Origin: Paraburkholderia humisilvae
GTDB taxonomy: Bacteria; Pseudomonadota; Gammaproteobacteria; Burkholderiales; Burkholderiaceae
Assembly (NCBI RefSeq): GCF_902859855.1
Contig: NZ_CADIKH010000005.1
Coordinates: 62,001-126,000 of the forward strand
Length of the DNA: 64,000 nt
Direction of reading: 5' to 3'
Shown here: positions 1-8,251 of the stretch, one piece after another
Numbering within the stretch: the stretch's first letter is position 1
Layout: each line of letters starts with the position of its first letter
Translations under genes and position numbers: made by a program
The notes under the pieces: model-generated
Databases searched by the model: none
What the model saw: only the letters and a program-made list of their open reading frames with translations
What the model was told of the DNA's origin: nothing

Positions 1-792
1 AATCGGTGTGAGGGCGATGCGCTGGTGCAGCACGTGGTAACCGTCGCGTTCGATTTCGTCGAGTAGCGCAAGCGCAAGCGCGGCCAACGCGCGCAGCGTG
101 CGTTGCGTGCGGCGCTCCGCGCCCGGCAACGCGGCCAGTGCGGCATCGATCGCATCGCGCGCGCGCGTTGTCTGAAAGCGCATCAGGTCGGTGAACGCGC
201 TGGTGTAGCGGCGGTTGATCAGATCCGCGGCGGTCACGTTGAAACGTTGCATCTCATCGATCGGGATGTAGATGCGGCCATGACGCGCATCGTTGCCGAG
301 CTCGACGACGAACTGCGCGAGCATCAGCGCCTGGCCAAGCGGTGCCGCCCAGCTTGCTGCCGCTTGAGGGTCTTTCGCGGTGGCGCGCGCGACCACCGAC
401 GCGAACGTGCCCCCGACGCTATCGACATAGCGGCGCAGATTCGGATAGTCGAGGTAGCGTGCCTGATCGAGGTCCATCTCGAAGCCGGCCAGCAGCGTCT
501 GCAGGGCCGGATACTCGATGCGCGCGTCCGGCCAGTGCGCGGCGAGCGCCTTCGAGACCGGGTGCGATGGCTCGCCCGCCGCGAGCGCGGCGGCTTCCTT
601 CTGCCACCATGCAAGTTTGGTACGGCCGATGGTCGGATCGCTGGTCTCCTTGACCGTTTCTTCGAATTCGCGCCGCAGCGCGAACAGCGCGGTGAGCAGC
701 GGTTGTCGCGCCACGGGCGCTTGCCGAAGCGCATAGTAGATGCTCGACCCGGCGGGCGCCGCTTTTTGCTGGCAATAGTCGTCGAAATTCAC
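1..792 (-). CDS. hpnD: Presqualene diphosphate synthase HpnD (3' end cut by window edge)
   Basis: This is a squalene/phytoene synthase family protein that condenses two farnesyl diphosphates to presqualene diphosphate on the hopanoid route. Reading leftward from a GTG at 792, the first 264 codons are open to base 1, so only the last few residues are missing (the family is about 280 aa). Visible marks are the N-terminal NFDDYCQQKAAPAGSS block, the YLDYPNLRRYVDSVGG helix, and the substrate-binding ELGNDARHGRIYIP segment typical of HpnD. The GTG start is chosen because the protein begins just before the conserved NFDDYC block and no in-frame ATG lies close upstream. A possible -10 (TACAAT, complement of 881-886) lies about 90 bases upstream. 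The family call is firm. The exact role rests on similarity to HpnD rather than to HpnC or plain phytoene synthase. Confidence 0.9.
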   Translation of the reverse strand, partial: MNFDDYCQQKAAPAGSSIYYALRQAPVARQPLLTALFALRREFEETVKETSDPTIGRTKLAWWQKEAAALAAGEPSHPVSKALAAHWPDARIEYPALQTLLAGFEMDLDQARYLDYPNLRRYVDSVGGTFASVVARATAKDPQAAASWAAPLGQALMLAQFVVELGNDARHGRIYIPIDEMQRFNVTAADLINRRYTSAFTDLMRFQTTRARDAIDAALAALPGAERRTQRTLRALAALALALLDEIERDGYHVLHQRIALTPI

Positions 793-909
793 GGCGTGCG
801 GGAGTGGCGTATCGGGTGACCGGCGTGTTGATCGGGAGGCGCATGCGAGGCGCTGCGTCGCTTCTTGCGGCGAGTCAAAAATTGTAGCATTGCATTCGTC
901 ACCCAGTTG

Positions 910-938
910 CAGACAAGCGCATGCCGATCGGGTAGAAT
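910..938 (+). promoter_or_regulatory. Probable promoter of tRNA-Leu
   Basis: CAGACA (910-915) and TAGAAT (933-938) are separated by 17 bases and resemble sigma-70 -35 and -10 boxes (4/6 and 5/6 matches). They lie about 150 bases upstream of the tRNA, so a leader would have to be trimmed. The -10 is convincing and the -35 is moderate. Confidence 0.45.
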
Positions 939-1090
939 CTCGCGCTCACGCTTTCGACCACGCTGTGTCGGTAACACGGTGGATCGGTCGGCACGCGGCG
1001 CCGCACGCGCTGACACGCTCACGCAAAGTAACGAATCAACGCGCAGCATGGTGGGTGCGGCGGCAGACATCGGGCGCCACGCGCCCGGCG

Positions 1091-1177
1091 GCGAGGATGG
1101 CGAAATTGGTAGACGCACCAGGTTTAGGTCCTGACGCCCGCAAGGGTGTGCGGGTTCGAGTCCCGCTCCTCGCACCA
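1091..1177 (+). tRNA. tRNA-Leu (anticodon UAG)
   Basis: This is an 87-nt class II tRNA. The acceptor arms GCGAGGA and TCCTCGC pair, followed by discriminator A and an encoded CCA (1175-1177). The anticodon loop TTTAGGT gives anticodon TAG, which reads CUA. A long variable arm and the GGTTCGAGTCC T-arm are present. An intrinsic terminator follows about 30 bases downstream, so it is a single-tRNA unit. Confidence 0.97.
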
Positions 1178-1208
1178 TCGAAGTGATGTCCGAAGTGATG
1201 TCATCTGC

Positions 1209-1244
1209 AGCCCTGCTGGCGTACGCGTCGAGCAGGGCTTTTTA
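1209..1244 (+). terminator. Intrinsic terminator of tRNA-Leu
   Basis: AGCCCTGCT (1209-1217) pairs with AGCAGGGCT (1231-1239), and a T-rich tract follows directly. Confidence 0.9.
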
Positions 1245-1330
1245 TTGCGTTGAGCGCATTGTTCAGCCGTGCTTTTTGCGTGTTGCACCGGTTGCATACA
1301 CCCATCGCGTACAACAGAAATCGCGCAAAC

Positions 1331-1355
1331 AAAAAACCCCGCATGACGCGGGGTT
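1331..1355 (-). terminator. Intrinsic terminator of the His-rich peptide gene
   Basis: On the minus strand AACCCCGC pairs with GCGGGGTT and is followed by a run of six T. It lies 23 bases beyond the stop codon of the small gene at 1378-1512 and supports that gene as a separate transcription unit. Confidence 0.85.
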
Positions 1356-1377
1356 GCATCGCGAGCCACGTGGCCAA

Positions 1378-1512
1378 TCAATGGCAGCGACGTTCCCAAT
1401 GATGATGCACGTGCACTTTGTGGCACACATGGTGATGGTCATCGGCGAACGCGGACGACATGCTGCCCAATCCAGCCGCGACTGCAACCAGCGCCAGTAA
1501 AACCTTCTTCAT
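1378..1512 (-). CDS. Small secreted histidine-rich peptide (44 aa)
   Basis: This 44-residue reading frame runs from ATG at 1512 to TGA at 1378. It has a textbook signal peptide (MKKVLLALVAVAAGLG, then SSAFA with a probable cleavage after AFA) and a mature part of about 20 residues. The mature part is dominated by histidine and carries two cysteines (DDHHHVCHKVHVHHH, ending CH). A GAGGA Shine-Dalgarno lies 7 bases before the ATG, and a strong terminator follows the stop, so both ends are marked as those of a real gene. The His/Cys pattern suggests binding of a metal such as Cu, Ni or Zn in the periplasm, and a disulfide is possible; both are inferences. No named family was recognised, though short His-rich exported peptides of this kind occur in Burkholderia. 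Confidence 0.8.
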   Translation of the reverse strand: MKKVLLALVAVAAGLGSMSSAFADDHHHVCHKVHVHHHWERRCH

Positions 1513-1738
1513 TCTGAATCCTCGAAAAATCAATTAAGCGGAAGGGACCGGCATGCTAACAAGGCCATATTACGATTTGCTGAAAATGGGCATGGTGTGC
1601 CACGCGAGTCAACGCCCAACTCCGCTTTTTCGTTGCGCGCGCAACCAGCTTGTCCTATGCTGCGCTGACCATCACTGAGCCTGCGCCGCAGCCTGCCGGG
1701 CTGCGACGGCGCGCGCCGCAACGAAGGAGACCACCGCG

Positions 1739-2536
1739 ATGTCCACCGCCGATGTTCGGCCATACGCAACGCCCACTACCCAGACGATGACCCAAGGCGA
1801 CACCGGGAACGATGCGGAACGTGCATTGCGCATCGAACTCGCGGGCGTCTATCGTGTCTTCGCGATGCTAGGCTGGACCGAACTCATCTATAACCACATC
1901 ACCACGCGGATACCCGGAGCGCACACGCACTTTCTGATCAATCCATTCGGACTGCACTACACGGAAGTCACCGCGTCGAATCTCGTGAAGGTCGACGTCG
2001 AAGGGAACGTGGTGGGAGCGTCTTCCTACCCGGTGAATCCGGCGGGCCTCGTCGTGCATGCCGCCATTCATCGCGCGTTGCCGGACGCGCACTGTGTGAT
2101 GCATACGCATACCACGGCGGGTCTCGCGGTCGCGTGTTCGCAGGTGGGGCTCGAGACGACGAACTTCTATTCGGCGCAACTCCAAGGCATGGTCGCGTAC
2201 CACGAATTTGAAGGCGTTACCGTTCATGCCGACGAAGGCCCGCGCGTCGTTGCCGATCTCGGCGACAAGCGGTTGATGATTTTGCGCAATCACGGGCTGC
2301 TGTCGATCGGTTCGACGATCGCCGTAGCGTTCGTGAGACTATGGACACTCAACCGCGCATGTGAAGTGCAACTCGCGACAGCGGCGCTTGGCGCGCCGCG
2401 CCGGATTCCCGACGATGTCGCCGCGCGCAGCACGCGTGATGCGCTGCAGTTCGATCCGCGCCACGGCGCAGGCGCTGATGTCCTGCGCGCGTTGCTGCGA
2501 CAGGTCGACCGGATCGATCCGTCATACAAGGAGTGA
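1739..2536 (+). CDS. Class II aldolase/adducin family protein
   Basis: This is a 265-residue member of the class II aldolase/adducin fold, whose members use a metal ion to cleave or epimerise sugar phosphates or short hydroxy acids. The fold's zinc ligands are visible as the His-x-His pair in VMHTHTTAG (His122 and His124) and a downstream His in RNHGLLSIG. About 30 N-terminal residues precede the domain. The ATG at 1739 is preceded by GAAGGAGA at good spacing. The next gene, a ketopantoate-reductase-like protein, begins 6 bases after the stop and has its ribosome site inside the end of this gene, so the two are co-translated. The substrate cannot be told from sequence. Many homologues are annotated only by fold. 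Confidence 0.92.
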   Translation: MSTADVRPYATPTTQTMTQGDTGNDAERALRIELAGVYRVFAMLGWTELIYNHITTRIPGAHTHFLINPFGLHYTEVTASNLVKVDVEGNVVGASSYPVNPAGLVVHAAIHRALPDAHCVMHTHTTAGLAVACSQVGLETTNFYSAQLQGMVAYHEFEGVTVHADEGPRVVADLGDKRLMILRNHGLLSIGSTIAVAFVRLWTLNRACEVQLATAALGAPRRIPDDVAARSTRDALQFDPRHGAGADVLRALLRQVDRIDPSYKE

Positions 2537-2542
2537 CGCGCG

Positions 2543-3535
2543 ATGAACCCAGCTTCGCGGCCCGTGCGCATGGTCGTCGTCGGCGCTGGCGCGATTGGCG
2601 GCCTGATCGCGGCGGCGGCGGTGCGCGCCGGTCATACGGTGAGCGTACTGGCGCGCGGCAAGACGCTCGATGCGTTGCGCACGGACGGGCTGAAGGTGAT
2701 CGACGATGCGCACGAGTCGGTGGTGCGCGTGAACGCGTCCGATGAGCCGGGCGCGTTGGGTGTGCAGGACTGCGTGGTGATCGCGCTGAAGGCACAGACA
2801 TTGCCTGCGATAGCTGCAAGCCTGCAGCCGATGATCGGTCCTGACACGGTGATCGTCGCCGCGATGAACGGTTTGCCGTGGTGGTTCCCGCACGGGTTTG
2901 CCGGCCCGCTCGCGGGTCAGCACATCGAGGCGATCGATCCCGGCGGCCGTGTGTCGGCGGCGTTGCCGCCGGCGCGCTCGATCGGCTGCGTCGTGCACTT
3001 GTCGTCTTCGACCGATCGGCCCGGCGTCGTGCGGCGCGGGCGCGGCAATCAACTGATCGTCGGCGCGCCGGGCGCCGAGCTGGCCGCGCAGGCCGAAGCG
3101 TTCGCGGGGGCGATGCGTGCGGGCGGCTTCGACGTCGTGTTATCCGATGCGATTCGCACCGAAATCTGGGCGAAGCTGTGGGGCAACATGAACATGAACC
3201 CACTGAGCGCGCTGACCGGTTCGAGCGCGGACCGCCTGCTCGATGATCCACTGACTCACGCGCTCGTGCTGCGGATGATGGAGGAGGCCGCGGCGATCGG
3301 CGCGCGGCTCGGATTGTCGACCGGCAAGAGCCCGTCCGAACGGGTCGCGGTCACGCGCAAACTCGGCGCGTTCAAGACGTCGATGCTGCAGGACTTCGAA
3401 GCGGGGCGGCCGCTCGAGGTCGAGCCCATTCTCGGGGTATTTCCGGAGTTGGGTCGCAAGCTGAATGTGCCGACGCCGTTCTGTGATGCGGTGCTCGGGT
3501 TACTACGGCAGCGGGCGGCTAACAGTGGGCTTTGA
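2543..3535 (+). CDS. 2-dehydropantoate 2-reductase family oxidoreductase
   Basis: This 330-aa protein of the ApbA/PanE family has an N-terminal NAD(P) Rossmann fold (VVVGAGAIGG, residues 11-20). Its C-terminal helical domain carries the family's catalytic lysine region (WAKLWGNMNMNPLSALTG). True PanE reduces ketopantoate to pantoate for coenzyme A synthesis. Burkholderia genomes encode several paralogues, and pairing with a class II aldolase suggests a different hydroxy- or keto-acid substrate. An AAGGAG ribosome site overlaps the end of the upstream aldolase gene. The family call is firm. The panE symbol is withheld because the context is not pantothenate synthesis. Confidence 0.92.
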   Translation: MNPASRPVRMVVVGAGAIGGLIAAAAVRAGHTVSVLARGKTLDALRTDGLKVIDDAHESVVRVNASDEPGALGVQDCVVIALKAQTLPAIAASLQPMIGPDTVIVAAMNGLPWWFPHGFAGPLAGQHIEAIDPGGRVSAALPPARSIGCVVHLSSSTDRPGVVRRGRGNQLIVGAPGAELAAQAEAFAGAMRAGGFDVVLSDAIRTEIWAKLWGNMNMNPLSALTGSSADRLLDDPLTHALVLRMMEEAAAIGARLGLSTGKSPSERVAVTRKLGAFKTSMLQDFEAGRPLEVEPILGVFPELGRKLNVPTPFCDAVLGLLRQRAANSGL

Positions 3536-3688
3536 ATGATGTGATGGCGCGGACGCTGCGTAGCCGCGGGTGACCCGCACCCCGCGGCGGATGAGATGGA
3601 GTTCGTTGTAACGGCAACGATTTCTTCAGATCACGAGCCTGACCTGACGCCGGGCACCGGGCACCGCCCACCGAACGTTGTGCAGGTT

Positions 3689-4144
3689 CTACTGTGCGTC
3701 GCGCTCGATTGCCGCGTCGATCACCTTGTCGAGCGCCGCGCCCAATGCCGCCTTCTCACGCTCGTCGAGACAATCGAACAGATCGCTATTCCACTTGCGC
3801 GCAATCGGCATGACCTTGCGATACAACACGCGTCCTTCGGTGGTCAGCGAAACGAGCACGACCCGTCCGTCGTCGTCGCTGGCTTCGCGCTGCACGAGCC
3901 CTTGCTTGATTAACGCTTCGGCCGCGCGGCTTGCCTGACTTTTGTCGAGGTTTGCATGGCGCGCGAGGTCCATGATCGAAAATGGTCCGAATGACCCAAC
4001 CGATGCAATCACGCGTGCTTCAGGCAACGTCACACCAAGCTTCTCCAGATATCGTTCACTGATACCGCGCTCGGAGAGTTTGTTGAGTATGTGCAGACGA
4101 TACGTCAGAAACTGTTCGAGTCCGGCTTTATCGGAGGCCTTCAT
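3689..4144 (-). CDS. MarR family transcriptional regulator
   Basis: This 151-residue winged-helix regulator of the MarR type would bind DNA as a dimer and often responds to aromatic or phenolic ligands. The winged-helix core runs through about residues 35-105, with the recognition helix around LDKSQASRAAEALIKQG and the wing DDDGRVVLVSLT. An AGGAAG ribosome site lies 6 bases before the ATG at 4144. It sits 64 bases downstream of the glycerate kinase on the same strand and tail-to-tail with the ketopantoate-reductase-like gene. Its target is not evident. It could control the glycerate kinase or its own unit. Confidence 0.93.
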   Translation of the reverse strand: MKASDKAGLEQFLTYRLHILNKLSERGISERYLEKLGVTLPEARVIASVGSFGPFSIMDLARHANLDKSQASRAAEALIKQGLVQREASDDDGRVVLVSLTTEGRVLYRKVMPIARKWNSDLFDCLDEREKAALGAALDKVIDAAIERDAQ

Positions 4145-4208
4145 GGTCTTCCTGTTGTGAGTGAATGCGGTCGTGGCGCTGTGATTGTTGCCGCATCCGC
4201 TTCGCGGG

Positions 4209-5363
4209 TCAACGCATGTGTTGAATGGCGTATCGCAGACGCGTCAACTGTTCGGCTTCGTTTGCGAGCAGGCGGGCTGCGTCACGAATCGCGGTTTCAA
4301 GCGTGATGGGTCCGGGCGCAGGCGAAAAGCAGCCACTGAAGTGCTCCGTGAGGCGAGGCAGTGCCGCCGGGTCGACCGCGCCCGACAGCAGCGTGGCAGG
4401 CACACCTGCGGCACGCGCATGCCGGCACGCGATGAAGGGCGCCTTGCCGTGCAGCGTTTGCACGTCCGAACGGCCTTCGCCGGTGATGAGCCAGTCCGCG
4501 CCCTGCAGTGCTTCGTCGAGACCGATTTGCCGCGCGACCACTTCGGCGCCCGGTTCGAACTGCGCGCCGAGCATATGCAGCGCGAAGCCGAGCCCGCCTG
4601 CCGCGCCCGCGCCTGGCAAGTCGCGCGCGGTGCGCGCGAGCGCCGGCTCGAGCAGATCGGCGAAGCGGGCGAGTGCCGCGTCGATTGCAATGATCTGGTC
4701 CGGCTTCACGCCTTTCTGCGGACCGAACACCGCGGTTGCGCCATGCTCGCCGGCGAGCGGATTGTCGACGTCCGACATCCCGATGAACGATGCGTCGACA
4801 ACGCGCTTATCGAGTTGCGACACATCGACGCGCGCGGCGCGCGCGAGCTGCTCCGGCGTCGGTTCGAGTTCGCGTCCCTGCGCGTCGAAAATCTTCAGGC
4901 CGAGGCCGACCAACAGGCCGGCGCCGCCATCGTTCGTGCTGCTGCCGCCAAGTGCGACGTAGAAGCGCCGCACGCCTTCGTCGAGCAGCGCGCGAATCGC
5001 CTCGCCCATCCCGCGCGTGCTGCGCTCTTCGACCGCGACACCCATGCCGACCGGGTCCGTGATACCGACCACTTCGGCGGTCTCGAGGATCGCGCCGCCA
5101 TCGCCGATCAGGCCCGTGGCCGCTTCGCGCGAAGGGCCCGCCGCGCCGCGCACGGTCAGCGTGCGGCGCTCGCCGCCGCGCGAGAGCATCGCATCGAGCG
5201 TGCCTTCGCCGCCATCGGCCATCGGACAGATGCGAACGATCGCGTCGGCGCGTGCGCGTCGAATGCCGGCGGCGATTGCCTGCGCAACTTCTTCGGCGCC
5301 AAGCGAGCCTTTGAATGAATCGGGAGCGATGACGACGACAGGCGCGGACGACGGATTGGGCAT
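4209..5363 (-). CDS. glxK: Glycerate kinase (GlxK/GarK type)
   Basis: This 384-aa protein of the GarK/GlxK glycerate kinase family phosphorylates D-glycerate with ATP, feeding glyoxylate or glucarate carbon into glycolysis. Family blocks in order are VIAPDSFKGSLGAEEVAQAI at the N-terminus, CPMADGGEGTLDAM, GGSSTNDGGAGLL, PLAGEHGATAVFGPQKG and TGEGRSDVQTLHGKAP. The ATG at 5363 is chosen because it sits directly before the conserved VIAPDSFKGS block. Longer upstream reading is low-quality sequence. A weak AAGAGA ribosome site precedes it. The gene is divergent from tig across a 512-base gap and is followed by a MarR regulator. The symbol is by family; garK is equally possible. Confidence 0.93.
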   Translation of the reverse strand: MPNPSSAPVVVIAPDSFKGSLGAEEVAQAIAAGIRRARADAIVRICPMADGGEGTLDAMLSRGGERRTLTVRGAAGPSREAATGLIGDGGAILETAEVVGITDPVGMGVAVEERSTRGMGEAIRALLDEGVRRFYVALGGSSTNDGGAGLLVGLGLKIFDAQGRELEPTPEQLARAARVDVSQLDKRVVDASFIGMSDVDNPLAGEHGATAVFGPQKGVKPDQIIAIDAALARFADLLEPALARTARDLPGAGAAGGLGFALHMLGAQFEPGAEVVARQIGLDEALQGADWLITGEGRSDVQTLHGKAPFIACRHARAAGVPATLLSGAVDPAALPRLTEHFSGCFSPAPGPITLETAIRDAARLLANEAEQLTRLRYAIQHMR

Positions 5364-5875
5364 GATGTCTCTTGATGATTGGTGTGGTGTGGCCAGAGTG
5401 CGTGCGGGCATGGCTTTGACGACCGCCTGACCGACCGCGTTCGCTAGCTTATCAGCATGGCGCACGCGACTGAATATGCCGGATGGCATAGCACGCATCG
5501 ATGCGCGAATACATACAGCGCGTAGCGATGGCGGACATTTCGCGAAGCTTGCGCAAGCTGTTCGCGGGATTGCATACCGGCTGCGCAAAGCGCCCGGTGT
5601 CGATGTGAAACCGGCGCAAAAGCCGCGCGAAACCGGCGCCGGGTGCGATGATGTCGGCTTGAACGCCGATTCGCGGTGGACCGCGTGAATAGTTTGCTAA
5701 AATATTGGGCTCTCTGACCCAAACTGCGCCTGCGGCACGAGACATGCGATCGGCGAGACCGAGGAGCGACGCCGAAGCGGCACGCGATCGTTGAGACTGT
5801 CAGCAATTGAGACGTCGGCAGAAGGCGCAGAAAAGATAACTGATTCGCTCGAATAATTTTAGGACGATTGAAGCC
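5364..5875. other. Intergenic region between glycerate kinase and tig
   Basis: This 512-base divergent region shows no convincing gene. Its open frames are short and lack ribosome sites. It holds an extended -10 element for tig at 5695-5703 and a small hairpin (TTGGG/CCCAA) just after it. Confidence 0.6.
5695..5703 (+). promoter_or_regulatory. Possible extended -10 promoter of tig
   Basis: TGCTAAAAT matches the extended -10 pattern TGnTAnnnT, about 175 bases before the tig start codon. No good -35 is visible, as can happen with extended -10 promoters. Confidence 0.4.
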
Positions 5876-7225
5876 ATGGCTAACGTTGTTGAGAACCTCG
5901 GCAAGCTCGAACGCCGCGTGACGATTTCCCTGCCGAAGGATGCCGTGCAGAAAGAAGTGGATTCGCGCATCCGTCAACTGGCGAAGAACGTGCGCATGCC
6001 CGGCTTCCGTCCGGGCAAGGTGCCGCTCAAGATGGTCACTCAGCAGTATGCAGGCCAGGTGGAAGCCGAAGTGCTGAGCGACAAGGTCGGCAAGGAGTTC
6101 TTCGACATCAGCCGCACGGAAAACCTGCGGGTCGCCGGCCAGCCGAGCTTCAGCCCGAAGATCGATGCGCAGGAAGGCGCCTACGCGTTCGACGCGACCT
6201 TCGAGGTCTACCCGGAGGTGAAGCTGGGCGACGTCGCGACCGCCGAAATCGAGCGAACCACGACCACGATCAGCGACGCTGAAATCGACCGCACGCTGGA
6301 CATCCTGCGCAAGCAGCGCGTGCACTACCACGCTCGCGGCGAAGCCGGCGCGCATGGCGACGGCGGCGTCGACACGGCGGCCAAGGACGGCGATCGCGTG
6401 ACGGTCGACTTCGTCGGCAAGATCGACGGTGAAGTGTTCCAGGGCGGCAGCGCGGAAGATTTCGCTTTTGTGCTCGGCGAAGGCCGGATGCTGCCGGAGT
6501 TCGAAAAGGCGTCGCTCGGCCTGAAGGTCGGCGACGCGCGCGAATTCGATCTCAAGTTCCCGGACGACTATCACGGCAAGGACGTCGCCGGCAAGACCGC
6601 GCAGTTCACGGTCACGATGAAGAAGATCGAATGGCCGCATCTGCCCGAGATCGACGGTGAATTCGCGAAGTCGCTCGGCATCGAAGACGGCGATCTGGCA
6701 AAGATGCGCAACGAGATCAAGGACAACCTCGAGCGCGAAGCGAAGCGCCGCACGCAGGCCGTGGTGAAGAACCAGGTGATGGACGCGCTGTTGAAAATCT
6801 CGGAACTGGATGTGCCGAAGGCGCTCGTCGAGCAGGACCAGCAGCGTCTCGTCGAAATGGCGCGCCAGGACCTCGTGCAGCGTGGTGTGCCGAATGCGCA
6901 GAATGCGCCGATTCCCGGCGAAATGTTCAAGGATCAGGCAGAGCGTCGCGTGAAGCTCGGCCTCGTGCTCGCCGAGCTCGTGAAGGCGAACGAGCTGCAG
7001 GCGAAGCCTGAGCAGATTCGCGCCGAAGTCGACGAATTTGCCAAGAGCTACGAAGACCCGAAGGAAGTCGTCCGCTGGTATTATTCGAACCAGCAGCGCC
7101 TCGCGGAGATGGAAGCGTTCGTTGTCGAATCGAACGTTGTCGATTTCGTGCTCAGCAAGGCGAAGGTGACGGACAAGGAAGTGAGCTTCGAAGAGCTGGC
7201 AAGCGCAACAGCGCAACAGGCTTAA
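5876..7225 (+). CDS. tig: Trigger factor, ribosome-associated chaperone
   Basis: This 449-aa protein is the first chaperone to meet nascent chains at the ribosomal exit tunnel and also has peptidyl-prolyl isomerase activity. The N-terminal domain carries the ribosome-docking signature ([13 protein letters not shown], near residue 42). The FKBP-like domain lies around residues 170-245 ([17 protein letters not shown]), and the long helical substrate-binding arms follow to the C-terminus. Length and order match the family. It is first in the conserved run tig-clpP-clpX-lon, and a strong hairpin separates it from clpP. The FKBP domain has an unusual acidic and glycine-rich stretch before it ([18 protein letters not shown]). 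Confidence 0.98.
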   Translation: MANVVENLGKLERRVTISLPKDAVQKEVDSRIRQLAKNVRMPGFRPGKVPLKMVTQQYAGQVEAEVLSDKVGKEFFDISRTENLRVAGQPSFSPKIDAQEGAYAFDATFEVYPEVKLGDVATAEIERTTTTISDAEIDRTLDILRKQRVHYHARGEAGAHGDGGVDTAAKDGDRVTVDFVGKIDGEVFQGGSAEDFAFVLGEGRMLPEFEKASLGLKVGDAREFDLKFPDDYHGKDVAGKTAQFTVTMKKIEWPHLPEIDGEFAKSLGIEDGDLAKMRNEIKDNLEREAKRRTQAVVKNQVMDALLKISELDVPKALVEQDQQRLVEMARQDLVQRGVPNAQNAPIPGEMFKDQAERRVKLGLVLAELVKANELQAKPEQIRAEVDEFAKSYEDPKEVVRWYYSNQQRLAEMEAFVVESNVVDFVLSKAKVTDKEVSFEELASATAQQA

Positions 7226-7236
7226 GCGTTGCTGCT

Positions 7237-7278
7237 ACGGCGTGCCGGTCGTCGGAGCGACGGCCGCACGCCGTTTTT
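7237..7278 (+). terminator. Intrinsic terminator after tig
   Basis: ACGGCGTG (7237-7244) pairs with CACGCCGT (7267-7274), with a second GTCGTC/GACGGC pairing inside, followed by a T tract. It separates tig from clpP. Confidence 0.8.
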
Positions 7279-7324
7279 GCATGTGCTGCGCGGAAGACTC
7301 ATCGGCGCGGTACTTGAATACGCG

Positions 7325-7353
7325 TTGTCCCGCACTCAACTGTCCAGTATGAC
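7325..7353 (+). promoter_or_regulatory. Possible clpP promoter
   Basis: TTGTCC (7325-7330) and TATGAC (7348-7353) are separated by 17 bases, each with 4/6 matches to sigma-70 consensus, 24 bases before the clpP ATG. The position after the tig terminator makes it plausible. Confidence 0.4.
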
Positions 7354-7377
7354 TATTTCCAGACAAGGATCCATTGC

Positions 7378-8049
7378 ATGACCTTCCGCGCTCAAATGCT
7401 GGACACGCTGACCTCCCAGACGCTGACCACCCAGTCGAGGGATCGGGATCTCGAAGCGCAGGCGCTTGGCCTTGTGCCGATCGTCGTGGAGACGAGCGGT
7501 CGCGGTGAGCGGTCGTACGACATTTACTCGCGCCTGCTGAAAGAGCGCGTGGTGTTCCTGGTCGGCGAAGTGAACGATCAGACTGCGAACCTCGTGATTG
7601 CGCAGTTGTTGTTCCTCGAGAGTGAAAACCCGGATAAGGACATCAGCTTTTACATCAACAGCCCGGGCGGTTCGGTGTCGGCCGGGATGGCCATCTACGA
7701 CACGATGCAATTCATCAAGCCGGACGTCTCGACGCTCTGCATGGGTCTTGCCGCCAGCATGGGCGCATTCCTGCTGGCCGCCGGCGCGAAGGGCAAGCGC
7801 TTCGCATTGCCCAATGCGCGCGTAATGATCCACCAGCCGCTTGGCGGCGCGCGCGGCCAGGCGTCGGACATCGAAATCCAGGCCCGTGAAATCCTGTATT
7901 TGAAGGAACGGCTGAATCAACTACTGTCCCATCACACGGGTCAGCCGGTCGATCGCATCCAGCGCGACACGGACCGCGACAATTTCATGTCCGGTGACGA
8001 CGCGCAAGCGTACGGCCTCGTTGACCAGGTGCTGCACAAGCGTCCTTGA
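7378..8049 (+). CDS. clpP: ATP-dependent Clp protease proteolytic subunit
   Basis: This 223-aa serine protease subunit forms the double-heptamer chamber that degrades substrates unfolded by ClpX or ClpA. The catalytic triad is visible: Ser127 in GLAASMGAF, His152 in VMIHQP and Asp201 in DTDRDNFM. The N-terminal region contains the processed segment ahead of GLVPIVVET. An AAGGA ribosome site precedes the ATG at 7378. clpX follows about 200 bases downstream on the same strand, so the protease and its unfoldase are made together. Length and motifs are fully canonical. Confidence 0.98.
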   Translation: MTFRAQMLDTLTSQTLTTQSRDRDLEAQALGLVPIVVETSGRGERSYDIYSRLLKERVVFLVGEVNDQTANLVIAQLLFLESENPDKDISFYINSPGGSVSAGMAIYDTMQFIKPDVSTLCMGLAASMGAFLLAAGAKGKRFALPNARVMIHQPLGGARGQASDIEIQAREILYLKERLNQLLSHHTGQPVDRIQRDTDRDNFMSGDDAQAYGLVDQVLHKRP

Positions 8050-8251
8050 GTGGTACGCGGGCGTCGCTGATCCGGCGCGTTTTTCCTGTAAATGGGGAAA
8101 GAGCGCCGGGTAAAAACGTTGTGAAATAATAAGACCCGTCTGATCGCCTGCGGCAAACGCCGTCAGCTTCTGCACAATCGTCCGCGTCGAGGTTGGGGGC
8201 GCGGCAAACGGCGTATCATGTTACTCGGAGTGTCCGGAGGCTCACATATCT

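Noticed and set aside
103-819. A long rightward frame over hpnD
   Set aside because: It is the antisense of hpnD, whose family motifs are clear on the other strand. High GC3 makes long false frames.
5444-7216. A 590-codon leftward frame over tig
   Set aside because: It overlaps tig completely and has no family pattern; it arises from codon bias.
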